This document shows positions 48,533 to 60,675 of a DNA stretch of 64,000 nucleotides, in pieces. The stretch is from Mya arenaria (taxonomy: Eukaryota; Mollusca; Bivalvia; Myida; Myidae). Below the pieces are notes generated by a model. It was not told where the DNA came from. It searched no databases and saw only the letters and a program-made list of their open reading frames with translations. The stretch lies in assembly GCF_026914265.1 (NCBI RefSeq), contig NC_069136.1:21420715-21484714 (forward strand). The letters run 5' to 3'. A program made the position numbers and the translations under genes. How positions within the stretch are numbered: position 1 is the stretch's first letter; each line of letters starts with the position of its first letter.

Positions 48533-48992
48533 TAAATAACGCCATATATGAAACGTCGGAAGGCAAGATTTTGCTTAAAATGAAGACTTAAAACAAAGCT
48601 AACTTTTGCTTTACTACACCATTTTAAATGAAACAAAAGGGCAATCTATGCCGCTTAAAGAGCCCTGCCTTCGTTTTATTACAAGAGTTATATAAGGTGA
48701 TTAGTTTCATCAAACATTTCGACAAACCTGTTTCCAAATTACCGTTTTGACAGTGCTCCGTCAGACGGCCGTATTGTGAAAAGGTTTGTCGAAGTGTTTT
48801 AAGATACTAAACTATCAATCAGACTCCGGTAAAAGACCGAAGGCGGTGCTCCGTAAGCGGCGTAGACTGCGCTCTGTTTCATTTTAAAAGGTGAAGAAAT
48901 AGTGACGTTATCTTTGTTTAAAGTTTTCATTCAAAGCAAAATATTGCCTTCCGACGTAGCATTTATGACGCAATTTATCACGTGGTATACAC
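48533..48992. mobile_element. Foldback element, copy B (left arm truncated)
   Basis: The counterpart of 25733-26207. The right arm ends ATTTATCACGTGGTATACAC. The left arm lacks its outer bases, so the element predates the duplication and has since been trimmed. Confidence 0.75.
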
Positions 48993-49924
48993 ACACTGTT
49001 ATTGTCCTATTGATTTTCACCATCACTAAAATCAGATACACAAAAGGTAGATTAAAACTCATAATCTAGCATAACGTACTATCATGGCGTACCACGTTTA
49101 CTTAAGTAATTTATACTGTTTGACTGTTGTGAGCTTCCAAAACTTTTAAACAAACATACACTTTATTTGAATATCTACAGAAACTAGTTTCCCTCTTATT
49201 TTCAATTGTTTATTCGTAATGTTTTCGTAATGTATTCATGTGATTCTAAATATTTACAATATCCATAAGCTGCGAACTGTTCGCCTTTAAAATAAACACA
49301 ATGCAGTCTATAACGCCACATATTTTTTTCCGTGGATGTAACCACATATTTATATTTCATATAATCGTGTTGATTTGCAAACATTGTCATGTTTTCGACG
49401 GATCATGAAAATACAGGTAGCTTAAGACTTCACATACGATACGTTGCACAATAAGATGGTAGAATTACAAAACATACAAGACAACATTACTCTCTGGCAG
49501 TAATGCAACAGAATGTTAATAAAAATAACTTGAAGTGACACTCTTATTCAAAATTAAAACATACACATGTATAACAATCATAAATTTTGAGTGATAAACC
49601 TTACTTAATAATGCATTTATGGAAATATTAAATATTAATTACTGATAACAAGATTGTAATCATGTATGTAATAGCTGAAACTGCAAAATTATTAAATGAT
49701 TGGTGCTAAAAGATTTACTGTGATCTACTATTGTCTCATTAGGTAGAAAGGCCGTGTTTTTTGCTCATTTCTTTCAATTAAACTCGTTATCCTTCATTTT
49801 TTCGACATTTAATAATCCTTTTTGATATATTAAAACAATTGTGTAAATTGTGCCAAATCTTATTCTGGAGTAAGAGTATATTTGAAGTACACTGATAGAT
49901 TAGCACTCCGAAACGCACGGTTAC

Positions 49925-50062
49925 CTTTATTCTGTCGATTAAACTTAGATCTTCGGTCACAAGATCATGAACAGCGACGTATATCCCTTCATATTTATTG
50001 TCTTTTAATGTAACACCATAACAAAACCCTAAGAAGGGAACAAGAACAAGCAACATGCGCAT
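49925..50062 (-). CDS. CLCA copy B distal first exon (exon 1a)
   Basis: 46 codons, MRMLLVLVPFLGFCYG then the common CLCA start, donor AAG/GTAACC in phase 0. It differs from copy A exon 1a by a Val to Phe change in the signal peptide. It lies 7 kb upstream of exon 1b and is either an alternative start or a relic. Confidence 0.75.
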
Positions 50063-51744
50063 GATGAAGCGATATTCTGTCCAAAACGATTGTACGACAC
50101 GACCACTTCTACGTTTAGCGTTTAATTATGGGTATAAAAATTACACAAATACTCTTCGCGTCTTATCTATCGTCGGATCACTTCTATATTAAGCGTTAAA
50201 ATATGGGTATATTATTACAAAAATTCAACTCGCTTCTTACCATTGAAAACCATTACCATTCAAAACCATTGTTCAATTTAAAGACCGTAATATGAATGAT
50301 TACATGTTACATACTGAGAGATCTTTTCAAAATATATTAAATATTCATCCGACTGTGATGTCTATAGTACCGGATGTTACTTGATATCGCAAGTTAATCT
50401 GGGTGAGCAGTACTGAAGCACGAAGACGAATTTTACTGTAGTGATATACTTTATCACTTAAAATACGACACCAATGTTAATGTACGTACTTAATAACAAT
50501 GCAAAGACGTGGTTTTGTATTTCTTCTCCCGGGTGGGTGTAATAAATAATTTATTTCTAAATATTTGCATTCACACTTCTTTCTTTAACGATGGTTGTTG
50601 TTTATCAATTGCACTTTATTTCTGTATAAAGTACAATGGCATTTAACATCGATATCACGTGCGTTTGTTCGATACTTCTGTCCTGTCATTGGGCGCAATA
50701 ATACCAAGGGGCGGGGCATATTTACTACGGAACTATTTTTTTAATGAAATCGTAGTACAATTATTGGCTACATGCAAAACTGTAATCTGCAGTAAAGCAG
50801 TTAAAACAAAATAAGCAACGATAATTTGATTGATTTTAATGTAGATAATTTCATGATGGATGGAACAGTTGAAGAAACGTAAATGTGTTTAAAAATGTTG
50901 TTAAATGTCACGAAAATGCGAAAACACTTAGTTCAAAATAACCTCTATAACGAGTGCTTGTATGACGTCATGAGTGATGTCATTGAAAAGGTTTTACATT
51001 AAGCTCGATTCGGGCCGCAACATAACTCCGCAGCTGCATTTTGTTTCGACGCCATTTTTTGCAGTGTACATTCGTTTTGAAAGTGTTGTTTTTTCGAAAA
51101 GTGACTGGATTACTGGGATTATTTACACACCTATTTACCTATACCTATTTGGTAATCAATTAATTACCTATTCAGTCCTACTTTAACCATTATTTGTTTT
51201 GATAACTAATTTAAACCTGAAATTTTGTAAACATGTTCTTGATAAAATGTACAGCATCTTCAGCATCAGAGAAAAAATATTTGAAATGTCTTTGTTCATT
51301 GCATACGTCATAGTGGAATCATGTCCATATAAGTCGTATGTTCTAAATAAAATCGACAGAAATAACTAAAAGTTCGGAGGAGTTAGTCGTTTAAGACATA
51401 GTTTAGTGCTTTTAATAGCCAAAACAACAGCAAAAAAAAATTGGTAAACACATCAGCTTGCCAGAACAACTCAGCAGAAAATATGTAAGTTATATGACTT
51501 TTGTGCTTTATTTCCTGTTTTGGTATTTGTATGCAGCTACATTATATATCCTTCGGACTCCACCCATTTTGAACAGCCCCATTGCATACAATACCCCCAA
51601 TAAAATGCAACATGTCGAATTTTAATCCTTAAATAAATGTATTAAAAAAAAAAATACATTGGGCAGATTAAAACCTGGCTGTTCAGGTTTTAAATGTGGA
51701 TAACATACTTGTACTGAGTTGAAATACCCAGCCTTTGTCCATGG
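50063..51744. other. Upstream flank of the CLCA cluster; nothing coding recognised
   Basis: The first 450 bases match the region upstream of 27295 (promoter-like blocks). The rest is AT-rich and without supported genes. Confidence 0.55.
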
Positions 51745-51920
51745 CAGGGGCGTAGCCAGGCTTTACTAATTGTTATGCACGAAAGGGGTGTGTGGGAGGG
51801 GTGATATCAATATTTAGCTAAGCCCTCGACTTTGATGCCATTTTTGGCCATATTTATTTTTCCATTTTTAAAATTGATGATACGCACATGCGTTAGTGCG
51901 TAACGCTGGCTACGCCCTTG
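51745..51920. mobile_element. 176-bp inverted-repeat element (MITE)
   Basis: Ends CAGGGGCGTAGCCAG and CTGGCTACGCCCTTG are inverted copies with one mismatch, flanked by a CATGG direct repeat (51740-51744, 51921-51925). The CAGGGGCGTAGC-type end is widespread in animal non-autonomous elements, often grouped with hAT. A 5-bp duplication is unlike the hAT 8 bp, so the family is uncertain. Confidence 0.75.
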
Positions 51921-52410
51921 CATGGGGTAAACTTAGCACCGGGCGAGGTGTGGGTGTCAGTTATACACTGACTAGCCATTTGCCACCCGGGTAGTTTTCA
52001 CATATTAATGGGGAAAAAAACGATGTTTTAGTAAAATTCCAATAGTTTTTTGGGGTCACTCGAGAAGTTTTCATAATTTTGATTACGGAGAAAACCTAAT
52101 GCTATAGTAAAGTACCAATAGTTTGTGTCAAAAACCCTGATATTGATAAAGCTATCACTACTGACGTATAAGTAAAATATTCTAACTGATCAATCTGGTT
52201 TTGAAAGCAAGTACAGTACGGTTGATCCAGGGGAAATAAAGTAAGTAAAGTAAGTAAATTGTTTATTACCGTGACATGTATATAAAAATAAAACAAATTT
52301 TATTGAAACTAACTTACTGGAGAATCACATTGTTTACAATTAAATCATTTTTCGTAGATTATTCATATTTTTCCATTTAAAAAGACCGGGTATGTCTACC
52401 AGGTAGAATT

Positions 52411-52735
52411 CATGCCTTATGCGTGATTGGCTAGTCGGTGTTATCACGTGATATTACCGAGTTAGGTGTATAGCTTAATTATGTCACCCGATTAGAACAA
52501 GCCTCCGTAGCTTTGTAAGTACGGCGCTGGACTGCATTTTGGCGACACGGGTTCGAACCCGGTCTCCGACACAATTTTTATTTTTACATTTTGGGACTCT
52601 TTTTTTATAATTATGATATCAAAGCGTAACACATTCTATTACACAATTGTCCTGAGATTCGTTAAAGAAATTATTTATTCTTGGTGCCAATACGTGAGAC
52701 AGCCCGTTTAAAATACGAGCGATTAGTTTCCCGAT
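52411..52735 (+). mobile_element. tRNA-derived SINE
   Basis: Holds TAGCTTTGTAAGTACGGCGC and a perfect B box GGGTTCGAACCC (52548-52562), then a T-rich body. The upstream part (GTTATCACGTGATATTACCG) and the body match the SINE at 13245-13535. It is a retroposon rather than a functional tRNA gene, since no 3' acceptor stem pairs with the 5' end. Confidence 0.75.
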
Positions 52736-53585
52736 TAACAAAAGGACATTGAAATGTGTTATTGTACAGTCTGGTTAGCTTATATATAAATGTGGAATAT
52801 ATCTAACCGCTTTAAACTAATGTAAGGGTAGACCATGTAAAGCGCGGTCATTTTTAAAAATCAATCAAGTTTTATACGTGAGATACTATAGGGTCGCGCT
52901 TTCAGGTATAGACTTTATTTGATAAGGGATTCATTCAACTCGTTAGTTCTTGGTTTGAATCAATAATATGTTACGAATTTTTAAACAATTTCTCAGTTGA
53001 CTTTTTTAAATTATTTCGGTTCAATTCGATTCATACTGTGTTCGGTTATGCGTTTGCTAGCGTTGTTTTTTGGCAATCCATCCTAATTGTATATGCTGAA
53101 TAAAAAAACAAACAAAGGCAAACACCGTATTTTGTTCACTATTTATTCTTTTCTTTTAACCGTTTATATCAAATGCATTTGTCTATAAACGTCAGTTTGT
53201 TAGCATGAAAGCAATTCTGCACAGGTGAGACTTAGAAAATATAGCTTTATTCTCGATATTATAAGTCGAATGATACCGCGCAAGTATAAGTATTATAATA
53301 ATAGCTGCTAACATAACATGTTATATCATTGGCAGCAAAATGTACATGCTATTTCATGTGTATTTGTTATAATGCGATATATGCCAAATATATGCAACAT
53401 GTTAAAAACGTTTACGCAGCATCCACATTTTGTAATAGAACACATAGTCGTCTCAGATTAAAGTCACAACTTTAATCGAGTATAAATATATAATTATAGT
53501 CCTCTTGGCGCTTTTGCGAGAGAAAGTACTCGCAAATGTTCAAAGGGCAGCATAACATGAGCCGTATCAAAGTCACTCTGGACTT

Positions 53586-54188
53586 TTATTCTTGTTCCAT
53601 GTCTTCGTCGTTTTCTAACTGAGGAATATCGTAAGTATCCAAGACTTTGTCAAAGAGGAATCTCCGCTTCAGAATGGCGTACTTTAAAGCTTCCTCCGGT
53701 TCATAGTTTTCTTCCGCTATGAGCTTATTCGCTGTATTTTTCACAGCTTTATACACCGGATCTTTTTTCATAACGGTGAACCAGCCTAGTTTGCTACCAA
53801 AAACGTTCATCATAGCTTTTCGAAAAGTGTTTTTCATGTCTTCAAAGACATGTTCCTTAGCTTCACGCTCACTCATATTTGCATCCTCCTCCATTAGTCC
53901 ATTTACATCAGCCTCGTATTGTGACTGACACTTATCAAACGCTTCCTCAACAATGTCTTGCCAGGGATCAATATCGACAGAGTCCTCAGAGGCAACAGAT
54001 ACGTCATCGTCTTCGTCGTCGCTGCTATCGGAAACGGTTTCGGGGACAGGCCCAAAAATATCCTCTTGAACACTAGTATCCGACATCGCGTCTTCTTCAG
54101 AGTCCACGTCGGAATGAGCAGACTTTTTGTGTCGTAACATATTATCTTGCCTTCCAAAATACTTTAAACAAATATCGCACTGGTGCAT
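53586..54188 (-). CDS. C2H2 zinc-finger protein with acidic middle region, unidentified
   Basis: A 200-residue intronless ORF, starting from the first ATG in frame. One C2H2 finger lies at the N-terminus (C4, C7, H20, H25; C-x2-C-x12-H-x4-H). It is followed by an acidic Ser/Asp/Glu stretch (about 30-75) and an alpha-helical, charged C-terminal half with the WFTVMKKDPVYKAVK segment. The poly(A) signal AATAAA overlaps the stop codon. A second ORF lies 46 bases upstream on the same strand. GC is higher than in the surroundings. Compact, intronless spacing suggests a mobile or virus-derived cassette (a Polinton-like source is one guess) or a retrocopy. I do not recognise a named family. Confidence 0.6.
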   Translation of the reverse strand: MHQCDICLKYFGRQDNMLRHKKSAHSDVDSEEDAMSDTSVQEDIFGPVPETVSDSSDDEDDDVSVASEDSVDIDPWQDIVEEAFDKCQSQYEADVNGLMEEDANMSEREAKEHVFEDMKNTFRKAMMNVFGSKLGWFTVMKKDPVYKAVKNTANKLIAEENYEPEEALKYAILKRRFLFDKVLDTYDIPQLENDEDMEQE

Positions 54189-54234
54189 TGTCCTCAACGT
54201 TTCGAACGATACTGAGGAGGAGTCGGGACAGCAT

Positions 54235-54636
54235 TCAGCTTAATATTTCTCCAATGGTCGTGTTGGACTCGAGCTTGCTGGAGTTCTGCCTGGGCTTTCC
54301 TTCCTTAGAGGACGCCTCTTTTCTAGATCGTTTGTTGTTCTTCTTACGAAGGCTTTCCGACTTGGCCCCGGGACTTTTGCGATTTCGTCTTTTACTGGCT
54401 TCCGCCATTCGATGTAACTCCAGATCTATCAATGTCCGGGTAGGCTTTGACTGACGTTCTAGCATACTCTTGGCGATAGCCGTCGTCTGCTCAGCTGGTA
54501 AAACCATTCTTATTACCATTTTGGAATAAGGCACCTGATTTGTTTTGCGAACACCCTTTTTAAACTTCCTATTCGCCGTCTTGTTATTTTTATCGAACAA
54601 ATCCATTTTTAAATACACGTCTTTACCTCTCGACAT
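54235..54636 (-). CDS. Small basic protein, unidentified
   Basis: A 133-residue intronless ORF beginning MSRGKDVYLKMDLFDKNN. The C-terminal half is very rich in Lys, Arg and Ser (nucleolar or nucleic-acid-binding composition). It precedes the zinc-finger ORF on the same strand with under 50 bases between, like a compact two-gene cassette. No domain recognised. The start was taken at the internal ATG, since the longer open frame has no upstream ATG. Confidence 0.5.
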   Translation of the reverse strand: MSRGKDVYLKMDLFDKNNKTANRKFKKGVRKTNQVPYSKMVIRMVLPAEQTTAIAKSMLERQSKPTRTLIDLELHRMAEASKRRNRKSPGAKSESLRKKNNKRSRKEASSKEGKPRQNSSKLESNTTIGEILS

Positions 54637-54901
54637 CCGCCAGCATTGTGTCACGAGATTTTAGTTTCCAGTCTAAAGTTTCAAATGATCAAAAAATGTT
54701 CTCCTATCTTTAAGCGTTTTATCGCAGCATACGCATTTATTAGAATAATACGCGCTAGTATGCCATATTCTTAAATGATGCAAAAGATTTCTCCAAAAGA
54801 AGAACACGTAGGCGCATATTGAAATATGCTATTTTCTTGCGCATTTCGTTCTATTTTTGCGGACGTTTTCTATCCCTCAAAAGTCCGTCTTATTGTTATG
54901 A

Positions 54902-55140
54902 TGAAACAATGAGGAGGCAATGAGGAGGGATGAGAAGGCAATGAGGAGGTATGAGGAGGAAATGAGGAGGGATGAGGAGGCAATGAGGAGGTATGAGGAG
55001 GCAATGAGGAGGGATAAGGAGGAGGTATGAGGAGGCAATGAGGAGGTATGAGGAGGCAATGAGGAGGGATGAGGAGGCAATGAGGAGGGATGAGGAGGCA
55101 ATGAGGAGGTACAAGGAGGCAGGCAATAGAGAGCCATGAA
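54902..55140. repeat. GAGGAGGCAAT minisatellite (left, purine-rich arm)
   Basis: About 20 short units (ATGAGGAGGCA / ATGAGGAGGG). It ends in GGCAGGCAATAGAGAGCCATG, which is inverted at 55988-56010. Confidence 0.9.
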
Positions 55141-55987
55141 GTCATACAATAGCAAAGGGTTTAAGAATATGAGATAGTATTTTGAGTATTAGTCATACTT
55201 TGTAAAATGTGTATTGACCCAGTTGTCATGTTATCTATTCATACTACTTTCTACGGTTACGTTTACCTTGGTTTTAAACACTAAACAGTATTAAGTTTCT
55301 TTACTCATTGATAAAACAGATTCGGTTGAAAGGTATTGAACGAGTTATTATAAATTAATGTTTATGTTAAAATATAAGCGATTGTTTCCCGTTTAACGAA
55401 GGGAAAATGCAATGTATATTAGTGGAATCTAAACAGCCGTTTTAAACTAACCTAATGGTATTATTTCCGGGTTTATGTATAATAAAGGAACATAATTATA
55501 CGGCTGTTTAAAACGTATCTTAGGCTAAATTTAATACTTATAATACATTAACCAAATCAGACGTCTAATTTCGAATCGAGTATTTGGTATTTCAGAATGA
55601 TATTCGCGTGATAAGCTTTCATGACTCAACGATACTTATGATTTCGTTTTCGCGCGTATACTCATTTGTATTCAATTATACTTATTTAATAATTTCGTAA
55701 TGATATTCTCGGTTTCCTTTTTTTGAATGTTATAACACGATGGAATGACGCAACTTACGTTGATTTCGCGATATTAATCGTGTCACAAAGGGCATACAAA
55801 GATGAATTAGTTTTAAAACAGTAACGATATCTGATGTTATGTTTACAGCGACATTTTTAGCAATTGGGTGTATGTATGAGGAGGGTGCATTTTCAGTCCC
55901 GTTAACGAAGACGTTTCTCAGTTATGTTATATAAAACGTTTTTAGTCTTTATGAGGTTAGTTAAGGAGTTAGAGGTCAGGAAGCGAG

Positions 55988-56146
55988 GCATGGCTCTCTT
56001 TTGCCTGTCTCCTCATTGCCTCATCATTGCCTCCTCATTGCTTCCGCATTGTTTCATCACTACCTCATCATTGCCTCTTCATCCCTCCTCATTGCATTCT
56101 CATCCCTCCATATTGCCTCCTCATCCCTCCTCATTACCTCCTCTAG
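55988..56146. repeat. Inverted counterpart of the GAGGAGG minisatellite
   Basis: CATGGCTCTCTTTTGCCTG followed by CTCCTCATTGCCTCATC-type units: the reverse complement of the left array, about 850 bp away. The two could form a large hairpin. Confidence 0.85.
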
Positions 56147-56775
56147 AAAAGCGTTTTCATTTCAAATACTTTTTAAAGTTGTTCATTTATGTGGGTGTAA
56201 ACTAGAACGCGGTCATATATCACCTTATTTCGACTCATATATTCACTGCCACTGTATACATGGTAACAGTTTTAAAAATGACGCATCTTTGTATGCCCTT
56301 TGTGACACGATGACATTGTAAAATCAAGGAATGCCTTTGATATTGTTTTTTTTTCTAAATAAAATATAATTATAAACCTAAACTTTTGTTTATCTAAACG
56401 AATTGGAAAATAGTTGTCTGTGAGAACGTGTTTTATAAATAACAGTGAACATACACTCATGGGTTAGGTACACTTAGTTATAAACATATTTAAGTTTATA
56501 CTGCGTTAATACATTTAACCGAGTTCATAAGCTATATGATCTAAGATAAGCGACTCTATCGCGCGTAAAGCGAAATCGGAGTACGCAGTTACCTCTCCTG
56601 GTATTACGCTCGTCACGTATGACAATATACATCCTCACCTCTAGGGTTAAGGTCGAGGTTAAGGACTCGAGTAAGGGTTAGCTCGATTACGTCATACTTG
56701 TATCAAGATGGAAATTTGCTTTAAAAAAATCTTGGTTTATGGCACCTGGTTTACGGCTCCTGGCTTTTGGCTCCT

Positions 56776-56800
56776 GGCTTTTGCCCCCCCCCCCCCCCCC
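56776..56800. repeat. Poly-C tract
   Basis: A run of about 16 C preceded by GGCTCCTGGCTTTT repeats. Its length may be unreliable. Confidence 0.9.
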
Positions 56801-56819
56801 CATTATCTAGCTTCTTAAA

Positions 56820-57000
56820 TTAGCTTTAGTTTTTTATCGCGGTTTTGTATAACTTGATTGTAAATAATATATTGCAAAATAATTCATTTTGTTCTTTCAT
56901 GCATGCAATATTCATTATGTATATTTATTTTTGTGTTTATAACGATGAGCTATGTGCTTAAGTTTGATAAACTTTCTGTTCTGTTCTGTTCTGCTAATAT
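56820..57000 (+). mobile_element. Possible LINE 3' end
   Basis: AT-rich sequence ending in AAACTTTCTGTTCTGTTCTG, resembling the microsatellite-like tails of some invertebrate non-LTR elements. No reverse transcriptase frame adjoins it. Weak. Confidence 0.25.
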
Positions 57001-58780
57001 AAACTGTGAATGGACTACCTATATGACGGTATGACAAACAATTTTAAATGACCACTTCGTTGTTTGTACGCCGACTTTATTTCAGAGTATGATACCCTCA
57101 GCTACCGGATTTAAATCGGATTTATTATCATCTACCAACTAGTATTTCAGTGTCAATGATTACGACAATGAAATTAAATATCATTTATTTTTATGACTAC
57201 TCGACGGTGTTTGACACATTTATGAATACGATACCATTTTCAGTAATAGATATATGTTATACATCTTACACTTTCCCGCAGGCCGAGCAAATGCCTCCAG
57301 TTTCTAAAGATCACATTGCAGTCGAGCTGTTTTGTTGACAGTTCTAAATTAAACTCGATTGTAATTGAGTGTTTCCTCCCCGTAAAAACCAGAGTTTTTT
57401 TATTCATTAGTTGTATTTTTCCTGCAATTTCGGTAGTAAAGAATAAAATACATATAGTAGAAGTGGTTTCAGATTTTTACCGTGAAAAAAATGGTCCAAA
57501 GACATGAGCGAGTCCCTTCGATAGTATTCTTCGGCGGATGTTTGTACGGGTACTGCTTTTACGGCACATAAAAACACATAATAACTTATAAACGTTTATT
57601 TTCACAGACACAGCCGGAGTCAATATAGAATGTCTTCTTTAATTTCAATATAAAGATATTTCAAGTTGTCACGTTTTTTAGAAGGTTTTAAATAAAAGTT
57701 TATTTTTTTTAGAAAATCAACTTCGATTTTCCGGTAGTCAAGAATACCGTTTTAAGGGAGAAATGCGTATTGTTTGAAATTAAGATGTTTTGAAGTTCTC
57801 TTTTAATTCCCTTTAGCTTCCTGTAAACAATCTGGTTAATTGTATATGTGCTTTTCGATGGATAAACAAATGGGATTGGGCACCCCTCCCTCACCTTTAA
57901 AACAAGAAACGTAGTTATCAAGGTATAATGTAATAAAAAGAACATGTCTTAACACCCTTTGTCGTCATTTAGTAAAACAGGTTAGTTATTTTGAAATGGA
58001 TATAAAAAGCAGGACAATGTTGTCATAGAAGGGAAATCAAATGGTAGAGGTTGAGGATATCAAAGGAGGGAAGGAGGGTGAGATAGTGAGTGCGCAAGAG
58101 GCAATCGACGAAAGGAGAGGGGTTGGGGAGGTGAAAAAAGATACAGGCGTAGTGGCGATAGAGATGACGAAAGTGATGCGGCGAGAAAGGGCTAAGAGAT
58201 GAGAACAGGGGTGATTTTTAGCTGATGAAAAGGAGAAAAGAAAGATAAGATGAAATGGAGAAGAAGAACGAAGAAAGGAGTGGAACAGTTGAATGAGCCA
58301 GTTCCCGTAAAAATTCGTCCAAGATTTTAAACCCTGGGGTATTGTGTGCCATAGTTCAAAACTAGGAGGTTTAACTCACAGAACTCTATATTCTTTTCCC
58401 TGGAAATGTTAATTGTATAATTGCACTCATTGATACTCAGTAAATCTACATAACATAATATGAGTTTTAGAGTTTATATATTTATAAATAGCATAAGGCT
58501 TTATTTATTTGGTTTGGAAGAATAAGGTATCAAGAATTAGTGCTACTAGCAATTAAAGTATACATTTACAGAATTGAGAAGTAAGCTTAAATGCTTTTTC
58601 TAAGTCTCTCATCAGTATACCATTAGAAGAATTGGCATTTGGTGTAAAAATACCAGATTTGACACCGTGTCATATTTGATTCATAATTCACAATATTACA
58701 CTAAAGAAAAATAAACAAGCATGGATGACTGTTACCGTAATCATGACGCAAAGGAGAATTGAATTTACATGTACTTATAT
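57001..58780. other. No gene recognised; purine-rich patch near 58020-58290
   Basis: AT-rich sequence, then GGAGGGAAGGAGGG-type stretches that may be a decayed edge of the next minisatellite. Confidence 0.5.
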
Positions 58781-58789
58781 AAGTATAAA

Positions 58790-60675
58790 TAAAAGAAAGG
58801 TTTGGCACTGTGTATCGCGGAATGTAGAAAATGCGTGAAGGAATAAAGCGAAAAGAGAGATTGAAGGGAAGGAGAGGTTACCTAGGTTTGAAATTATGTA
58901 GAGCGGAACATAGGGCAGGCGTAAATGAATAAAGCGGAAAGAGACATTAAAGGGAAGGAGTGATTACTTAGGTTTGCTACTGTGTAAAGCGGAACATAGA
59001 ACAGTCGTGAAGGAATAGAGCAGGAAGAGAGATTAAAGGGAGGGAGAGGTTACTTAGGTTTGAAATTATGTAGAGCGGAACATAGCACAGGCGTGAAGGA
59101 ATAGAGCAGGAAGAAAGATTGAAGGAAATGAGAGGTTACTTAGGTTTGACATTGTCTAAAGCGGAACATAGAACAGGTGTGAAGGAGTAGAGGGGAAAAG
59201 GAGATTGAAAGGAATGAGAGGTATGTTAGGTTTGACATTGTGTAGAGCGAAACATTGAACAGGCGTGAAGGAATAGAGCGGGAAAAGAGATTGCAGTGAA
59301 GGAGTTGTTACTTCACATTGTGTAGAGTATAGCATAAAACAGGCATGAATGAATAGGGCGGGAACAGGGATTGAAGGAAAGGAGAGGTTACTTAGGTTTG
59401 ACATTGTTTAGAGCGGAAAATAAACAGGCGTGAAGGAACAGAGCGGGGAAAGAGATTTGAAGGGAATGAGAGGTTCCTAAAGTTTGACATTGTGAAGAGC
59501 GGATCATAGAACAGGCGTGAAGGAATAGAGCGGAAAGATAGATTGAAGAGAAGGAATGGTAAATTAGGTATGACATTGTGTAGTGCGGAACATAGAACAG
59601 GCGTGAAGGAAAAGAGCGGAAAGAGAGATTGAAGGGAAGGAATAGTTATTTAGATTTGACATTGTGTAGATCGGCTCATAGAACAGGCGTGAAGGAATAG
59701 AGCGGGAAGAGAGATTGAAGGGAAGGATCGGTTACTAAGGTTTGACATTGTGAAGGTTGGAACATAGAACAGGCGTGGAGGAATAGAGCGGAAAGATAGA
59801 CTAAAGGGAATGAATGGTAATTTAGGTATGACATTGTGAAGTGCGGAAGATAGAATAGGCGTGAAGGAAAAGAGCGGAAAGAGAGAGTGAAGGGAAGGAA
59901 TGGTTATTTAGATTTGACATTGTGTAGATCGGAACATATAACATGCGTGAATGAATAGAGCGGAAAGAGAGGTTAAAGGGTAGGAGAGGTTACCTAAGTT
60001 TGACATTGTGTAGAGCGGAACATAGAACAGGCGTGAAGGAATAGAGCTGAAAGAGAGGTTGAAGGGATAGAGAGGTTACTTAGGTTTGACATTGTGTATA
60101 GCGGAACATAGAACAGGCGTGAAGGAATATAGCGGAAAGAGTGATTGAAGGGAAGGATAGGTTACTTAGGTTTGACATTGTGGAAAGCTGAACATAGAAT
60201 AGGCGTGAATGAATAGAGCGGGAAGAGAGATTGAAGGGAAGGAGAGGTTACTAAGGTTTGACATTGTTTAGAGCTGAACATTGAACATGCGTGAAGGAAT
60301 TGAGCGGGAAGTGGGATTTAATGGAAGGAGAGGTTAGTTAGGTTTGACAATGTGTAAAGCGGAACATAGAACTGGTGTGAAGGAATAGAGCGGGAAGAGA
60401 GATTGAAGGGAAGGAGAGGTTACTTAGGTTTGGCATTATGTAGAGCGGAAAATAGAACAGGCGTGAAGGAATAGAACGGGAACAGAGATTGAAGGGAAGG
60501 AGTTGTTACTTGGGTTTAACATTGTGTAGTGCGGAACATAGAACAGGCGTGAAGGAATAGAGTGGAGAGAGTGAAGGTAACTACTTAGGTTTGACAGTGT
60601 GTAGAGCGAAACATAGAACAGGCGTGAAGCAAAATAGCGGAAATAGAGATTGAAGGGAAGTAGAGGTTACTAAGC
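58790..60675. repeat. 86-bp minisatellite, about 21 units
   Basis: The unit is close to GGTTTGACATTGTGTAGAGC, GGAACATAGAACAGGCGTG, AAGGAATAGAGCGGGAAG, AGAGATTGAAGGGAAGG, AGAGGTTACTTA. Units differ by scattered substitutions. No gene within. Similarity fades on both sides. Confidence 0.95.

Noticed and set aside
52501-52575. tRNA gene
   Set aside because: A and B boxes are present but the acceptor stem does not pair, and it is part of a longer repeated SINE.
54870-55155. Pro/Ser/His-rich ORFs across the GAGGAGG array
   Set aside because: All three frames are open because of the repeat; no gene features.
59156-59576. ORFs inside the 86-bp minisatellite
   Set aside because: By-products of the repeat units; they are short and shift with unit variation.
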